DNA from: Bradyrhizobium sp.
GTDB taxonomy: Bacteria; Pseudomonadota; Alphaproteobacteria; Rhizobiales; Xanthobacteraceae
DNA length: 43,462 nt
Direction: 5' to 3'
Assembly (NCBI RefSeq): GCF_016462955.1
Contig: NZ_JAEMSD010000009.1
Location: 1-43,462 of the forward strand
Notes under the pieces: model-generated
Databases searched by the model: none
Seen by the model: only the letters and a program-made list of their open reading frames with translations
Told to the model about the DNA's origin: nothing
Made by a program: the position numbers and the translations under genes
Shown: positions 38,862 through 43,462 of the stretch, one piece after another
How positions within the stretch are numbered: position 1 is the stretch's first letter
Layout: each line of letters opens with the position of its first letter

Positions 38862-38875
38862 TTGATGCACATCAA
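38862..38875 (+). promoter_or_regulatory. FNR/FixK-type box TTGATGCACATCAA
   Basis: Perfect TTGAT-N4-ATCAA dyad; 99 bp upstream of the 38974 start. Confidence 0.7.
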
Positions 38876-38973
38876 GGAAGCGAGCGAAAGTCGGCGTACG
38901 GCTTGTACGACAACGGGCTGCGCGTCTTTCCTCAGGGCAGGTCACGCCGACTAACCGTATCGGGAGGCCAAGC

Positions 38974-40338
38974 GTGACTTTACGATTGTCATTCCTCGGC
39001 GGAGCCGGGACAGTTACAGGATCCAAATATCTACTCGAGAATGCGGATCACCGGCTGCTGATCGATTGCGGGCTCTTTCAAGGCTTCAAGGAGTTGCGGC
39101 TTCGGAATTGGGTGCGTTTCCCGGTGGATCCGCGCCGGATCGACGCGGTTCTCCTCACGCATGCTCATCTCGATCACACCGGTTATCTGCCGCTCTTGAT
39201 CAAGCAGGGCTTCGAGGGGCCGGTGTTCTGTTCCTCGGCAACAGCGGATCTATGCAAGGTCCTGCTGCCGGATTCCGGCTACCTGCAGGAGAAGGATGCG
39301 GAATTTGCGGACCGGCATCAATTCTCCCGGCACAAGCCCGCGCTGCCGCTCTACACCTTGAAAGACGCCTTGAGTTCTCTGGAACAGTTGAGGCCCGTGG
39401 AATTCGGGCAGCCGCTGGATCTGCCCGGAGGCGGATCTGCCGTGCTTCGACGATCAGGTCATATATTGGGCGCGGCTTCGATCCAGCTTGCCTGGAACGG
39501 TAGAACACTCGTCTTCTCCGGCGACCTCGGCCGATACGGCGACGCGACCATGGTCGATCCTGTTCCGATCGCGCACGCCGACTACCTCGTCGTGGAGTCC
39601 ACCTACGGAAATCGCCGGCACGACGTGACGGATCCCGAGGATGCTCTCGCCGAAGTCATCGGTCGTACGGTCGGAAGGGGCGGGACCGTCATCATCCCGG
39701 CATTCGCCGTGGGGCGGGCACAAAGTCTCCTGTATCACTTGCATCGCCTGAAGGCTTCCCGACGCTTGCCGGACATACCGATATTCCTCGACAGCCCGAT
39801 GGCCGTCGACGCGAGCAGGATCTTCTGCAGGCATGCCGCCGATCATAGACTTACGGAGCGCGAATGTCGCGATGCCTGCGCCGTCGCGCACTACGTCCAG
39901 AGCATCGACGAATCGAAAGCCCTGATGGCAAAGTCGATGCCGAAGGTGATCATCTCGGCCAGCGGAATGGCCACCGGCGGCCGGGTCCTGCACCATCTGA
40001 AAAGCTACGCGCCAGACGGCAGGAATACGATTCTGTTCGCGGGCTTCCAGGCCGGAGGAACGAGGGGCGCGTCCATGGTGGCCGGCGCCGACAGCATCAA
40101 GATCCACGGACAATACGTGCCGGTTCGTGCGGAGGTAACGAACCTGGAGATGCTCTCGGCCCACGCAGACGCGGACGAGATCTTGAGGTGGCTGAAGGGC
40201 TTCAAAATCCCGCCACGCCAGACATTCATCACGCATGGGGAGGCCAGCGCATCCGACGCCTTGCGCAAGCGAATCGAAAAGGAACTGGGTTGGACCTGCG
40301 CGATGCCCGATCACGGCCAACAGGTAGATCTCGCATGA
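38974..40338 (+). CDS. MBL-fold beta-CASP RNA-processing-type exonuclease
   Basis: LSFLGGAGTVTGSKYLLE, LLTHAHLDHTGYLPLL, VVESTYGNR, PAFAVGRAQSLLYHL, ISASGMATGGRVLHHL, LSAHADADEILRW, FITHGE. Confidence 0.93.
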   Translation: MTLRLSFLGGAGTVTGSKYLLENADHRLLIDCGLFQGFKELRLRNWVRFPVDPRRIDAVLLTHAHLDHTGYLPLLIKQGFEGPVFCSSATADLCKVLLPDSGYLQEKDAEFADRHQFSRHKPALPLYTLKDALSSLEQLRPVEFGQPLDLPGGGSAVLRRSGHILGAASIQLAWNGRTLVFSGDLGRYGDATMVDPVPIAHADYLVVESTYGNRRHDVTDPEDALAEVIGRTVGRGGTVIIPAFAVGRAQSLLYHLHRLKASRRLPDIPIFLDSPMAVDASRIFCRHAADHRLTERECRDACAVAHYVQSIDESKALMAKSMPKVIISASGMATGGRVLHHLKSYAPDGRNTILFAGFQAGGTRGASMVAGADSIKIHGQYVPVRAEVTNLEMLSAHADADEILRWLKGFKIPPRQTFITHGEASASDALRKRIEKELGWTCAMPDHGQQVDLA

Positions 40339-41867
40339 GCGGAGCTCGGCAGGTTGACCGGCCGCAAGATGGGCATCGGGTCCGCGTCCGTCGCCTGGGC
40401 GTCGACACGCAGTTCGAACCCGTCGTCTTCATGCACAAGGAGTGCGCGGTCTGCCGGTCGGAGGGATTCGTCGCGCACAATCGGCTGTTGCTGCGAGCCG
40501 GAGAGCGCCATGTCATCGCCACCCTGTATCAGGTCACCAACGACCTGATCGCACACGACGAGGCCGCATTGTCGGAATCGGCCTGGAGCCGGCTTGAGCT
40601 GAACGACGGAGACACCATCGCGATCAGCCATCCGGATCCGCTCATATCTCTGAGCCACGTCCGAGGTCGGATCTACGGTAACGAACTGAGCGACCGGGCG
40701 CTGCTTTCGGTGACCTCGGACATCGTCGAGGGGAAGTATTCCGACATTCATCTTTCGTCGTTCATCACGGCATGCGCGGCGCGTCCGCTCGACCATGACG
40801 AGGTTCTCGGACTGACCAAGGCGATGGTGGAGGTGGGCGATCGGCTGTCCTGGAACGCGGAGGTCGTGCTCGACAAGCATTCCGTGGGCGGTCTGCCCGG
40901 AAACCGGACCACGCCGATCATCGTTCCCATTATCGCGGCCCTCGGCCTGACGATGCCCAAGACGTCCTCCCGCGCCATCACTTCGCCCGCCGGCACCGCC
41001 GATACCATGGAAACGATGGCGCCGGTGGACCTGGCCATTGCCGACATTCATCGCGTCGTCGAAGGAGAGGGAGGGTGCGTCGTTTGGGGCGGCGCGATAA
41101 GGCTCAGTCCGGCCGACGACATCCTGATCCGCATCGAACGTGCCCTCGATCTGGACTCCGAAGGTCAAATGATCGCATCAGTTCTGTCCAAAAAGATCGC
41201 GGCGGGTTCGACCCACCTCATCCTCGACATGCCGGTCGGGCGGACCGCCAAGGTCAGGAGTCGTGAAGCGGCGGACGCTCTGTCGGCGGGACTGATCGCC
41301 GTTGCGGACGCGTTCGGGATCAAAGCAAAGGTGATTCCTGGAGACGGCACCGAACCCATCGGCCGCGGGATAGGGCCGGCGCTGGAGGCCCATGATGTCC
41401 TGGCCATTCTCCAGTGCTGGCCATCGGCGCCGCGCGACCTCCGTGACCGGGCCGTAGCCCTCGCCGGCGCGCTGATCGAACTGGGCGGACTGGCAGAGCA
41501 CGGACGGGGAGCGGCCATGGCAGCCCGAACGCTCGACGATGGTCGCGCATGGGCTAAATTCCAAAGGATCTGCGAGGCCCAGGGCGGCATGCGTACGCCG
41601 CCGGTTTCGAGCCATCGCCAGCCACTTGCCTCGGTCAGAACAGGACGCGTGGTCTCGATCGACAACCGCAAGATCGCGAAGCTCGCAAAATTGGCAGGTG
41701 CGCCCGAAGCCAAGGCAGCAGGCCTCGAACTGCACGTGAAGCCGGGTGCTGCCGTATCGATCGGACAGCCTCTTTGCACGGTGCATGCGGAGGCGAGAGG
41801 CGAACTTGCCTACGCCATGGACTATGCCGCTGTGAATCCCGACATCATCACGGTCCAGGAGCGATGA
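40335..41867 (+). CDS. Thymidine-phosphorylase family, AMP-phosphorylase-type
   Basis: LDKHSVGGLPGNRTTPIIVPIIAALGLTMPKTSSRAITSPAGTADTMETMAPVDL signature; ATGA overlap with upstream gene. Confidence 0.93.
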   Translation: MSGARQVDRPQDGHRVRVRRLGVDTQFEPVVFMHKECAVCRSEGFVAHNRLLLRAGERHVIATLYQVTNDLIAHDEAALSESAWSRLELNDGDTIAISHPDPLISLSHVRGRIYGNELSDRALLSVTSDIVEGKYSDIHLSSFITACAARPLDHDEVLGLTKAMVEVGDRLSWNAEVVLDKHSVGGLPGNRTTPIIVPIIAALGLTMPKTSSRAITSPAGTADTMETMAPVDLAIADIHRVVEGEGGCVVWGGAIRLSPADDILIRIERALDLDSEGQMIASVLSKKIAAGSTHLILDMPVGRTAKVRSREAADALSAGLIAVADAFGIKAKVIPGDGTEPIGRGIGPALEAHDVLAILQCWPSAPRDLRDRAVALAGALIELGGLAEHGRGAAMAARTLDDGRAWAKFQRICEAQGGMRTPPVSSHRQPLASVRTGRVVSIDNRKIAKLAKLAGAPEAKAAGLELHVKPGAAVSIGQPLCTVHAEARGELAYAMDYAAVNPDIITVQER

Positions 41868-42799
41868 GCCAGACTCTGCTTATTCCGATGCCCGACAACG
41901 AACGATTGGCGGGGCGGCTTGCCGACCAGCTCGATTGCGGAACGGGCGAATTGATCACGCGGCGATTTCCGGACGGGGAGACCTATCTTCGTTTCAACAC
42001 CGAGCTCGGCAAGCGATCGGTTGCCATCGTCTGCACGCTGGCGCATCCGGACGAGAAGTTCCTGCCCCTCATCTTTGCCGCCGCGACCGCGCGCGAGCTC
42101 GGCGCCTCGAAGGTCGGACTCGTCGCTCCGTACCTCGCCTATATGCGACAGGACCGCCGCTTCAATCCCGGCGAGGCGGTGACGTCCCGGCAGGTGGCGC
42201 ATCTCATCTCCCAGGCCTTCGACTGGATGGTGACCGTCGACCCTCATCTGCACCGGTACGGCGACCTGAGCGAGATCTACTCGATACCTACGCGCGTCGT
42301 TCATGCGGCTCCGCTGGTTTCGCGGTGGATCAAGGAGAACGTCGAGAAGCCGCTCATCATTGGTCCGGATAGCGAGAGCGAACAGTGGGTGACGGCGGTG
42401 GCAAGCGACGCCGAAGCGCCTTATTGCGTCCTGCAGAAGGTCCGTCACGGGGACCGGGACGTCCGGATCACGCTTGGGAATCTCGACGCCTGGAGGGGAC
42501 GCACGGCCGTGCTGGTCGACGACATCATTTCGAGCGGGCGCACGATGATCGAGGCCGTCCGGCTGCTCGCCGCGCAGGGCTGGCCGCCGCCGGTCTGCAT
42601 CGCCGTCCACGGATTGTTCGCGGATCGATCCGACGAACTGCTCGTCGGCGCCGGCGCGCGGGTCGTGATCACGAATAGCGTCGGTAGCGGGAGGAGCCAG
42701 ATCGATATCGCGCCTCTGCTCGGGGAGGCGATGGGGGCTCTCGCAGACCTCGGCCCGCCCGATAGCGCGGGGCGCCGGCCGCGCCCTCACGGATCATGA
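41864..42799 (+). CDS. prs: Ribose-phosphate pyrophosphokinase (PRPP synthetase)
   Basis: RRFPDGETYLRF, VAPYLAYMRQDRRFNPGEAVTSRQVAHLI, VDPHLHRYGDLSEIY, AVLVDDIISSGRTMIEAVRLL; ATGA overlap. Confidence 0.94.
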   Translation: MSQTLLIPMPDNERLAGRLADQLDCGTGELITRRFPDGETYLRFNTELGKRSVAIVCTLAHPDEKFLPLIFAAATARELGASKVGLVAPYLAYMRQDRRFNPGEAVTSRQVAHLISQAFDWMVTVDPHLHRYGDLSEIYSIPTRVVHAAPLVSRWIKENVEKPLIIGPDSESEQWVTAVASDAEAPYCVLQKVRHGDRDVRITLGNLDAWRGRTAVLVDDIISSGRTMIEAVRLLAAQGWPPPVCIAVHGLFADRSDELLVGAGARVVITNSVGSGRSQIDIAPLLGEAMGALADLGPPDSAGRRPRPHGS

Positions 42800-42833
42800 A
42801 AACGCGTCGCTCTACGCCCGGGCCGGTCCAGCC

Positions 42834-43462
42834 TCACATCCTCTTCATGGGGGCGCTGCCCGGCATCAGCACCACGCCGGAGACCGTCTTGCGCTGTTCG
42901 GCGGTGAGGAGGTTGGCAGCTTCGCCGACCGCGCGTACGAATGCGAGCCTCGCGTCCGATTTGATCTTCTTGATTTCGCGCACTTTGCTTCGATGACGGC
43001 CGCGTCCAGTTGCTCGGCAGCGATGAGCATCCAGAGCGCCTGTTCGGCTTCTTCGGCCTTCCGCTGGGCGGCATATTAATCGAGAAGCGTGCGCTGCTTT
43101 ATCGAGTTCAACGCGCTCGATTGCTCGAGGCGAGCCGAGGGACGGCGTCGAGGTCGAGACGCCGCATTGGTATCGGCAGCACCGGGGACGCCGGGTGAGG
43201 GAGAGCCCGTCGCCGGGGCGGGGTGCTCGTCAACCGATCGATCAGAGCGGCCGCCCGGCGCATCCCGGAAAGGTAAATCGTCAGCATGGCCACCGCGAAC
43301 ACCGTAACCAGTGCCATCGAGACGACATGAAGACATAGACCGATAAGTTCGACGGGCTCTGCCGGCGCCAGATTCATCTCTCCCTTGAACTAGTCCAGTG
43401 CGATCTGCCGCGGTGGCTTTCCGCCAGCGAGAGATCGAAAAATCGTGTTACCGCTCTTAACC
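42834..43462 (-). pseudogene. Decayed gene(s): paralogue of the N-terminal/TM part of the 29303-31426 reductase followed by an LTxxQ/Spy-like C-terminal region
   Basis: GKPPRQIALD*FKGEMNLAPAEPVELIGLCLHVVSMALVTVFAVAMLTIYLSGMRRAAALIDRL vs GKPPQQIAQSWFKSQMNL…MRRANALVDRL; then LLD*YAAQRKAEEAEQALWMLIAAEQLDAAVIEA/VREIKKIKSDARLAFVRAVGEAANLLTAEQRKTVSGVVLMPGSAPMKRM*. Confidence 0.7.

Noticed and set aside
39454-40320. Minus-strand ORF antisense to the beta-CASP gene, and 41822-42790 antisense to prs
   Set aside because: Shadow ORFs of well-defined plus-strand genes.
1-43462. Frameshifts explained globally as poor sequence quality
   Set aside because: The 10.1-32.2 kb and 38.9-42.8 kb blocks contain long intact operons with coupled starts, so indels are concentrated in IS-rich flanks; sequencing error still cannot be excluded for single frameshifts such as the porin at about 2830.
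1-43462. CRISPR arrays, tRNA or rRNA genes
   Set aside because: No regularly spaced repeats and no recognisable tRNA/rRNA sequence noticed by eye; a tRNAscan/CRISPR search was not possible.

Overview
The window is an alphaproteobacterial accessory region (Bradyrhizobium/Rhodopseudomonas-like by protein character, not proven). It has an intact core between decayed, IS-scarred flanks. Intact modules: (1) a [NiFe] hydrogenase operon on the minus strand (hupS-hupL-novel CxxCH/LTxxQ-like gene-hypC-hypA-hypB-hypD-maturation protease-hypF-hypE) with a convergent hupH-like gene; no cytochrome b (HupC) gene is visible and the small subunit has no C-terminal anchor. (2) A copper module: Tat-exported four-helix Cys-rich copper-binding protein, CopA multicopper oxidase, CopB, a sigma factor with a Cys-rich tail, a DUF2946-like protein and several Met/His-rich small secreted proteins. 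(3) A redox operon: Met-rich LTxxQ-like protein, fused periplasmic-TM-FNR-2Fe-2S reductase, membrane cytochrome-b-like protein, heptaheme cytochrome c. (4) A coupled operon of beta-CASP MBL nuclease, AMP-phosphorylase-type enzyme and PRPP synthetase. The most interesting structure is a set of FNR/FixK-like dyads (TTGAY-N4-RTCAA, often TTGATCTGNNTCAA on the coding strand). They sit at similar distances upstream of most of the copper, small secreted, redox and nucleotide-operon transcription units, which suggests one oxygen-responsive regulon. The flanks hold pseudogenes (patatin-like, two LOG-family remnants, OpgC, DUF1622, VTT, TonB receptor, porin) and remnants of IS110, IS3 and IS30 elements, including an IS110 element inserted precisely into an IS3 orfA. 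No tRNA, rRNA or CRISPR array was recognised.
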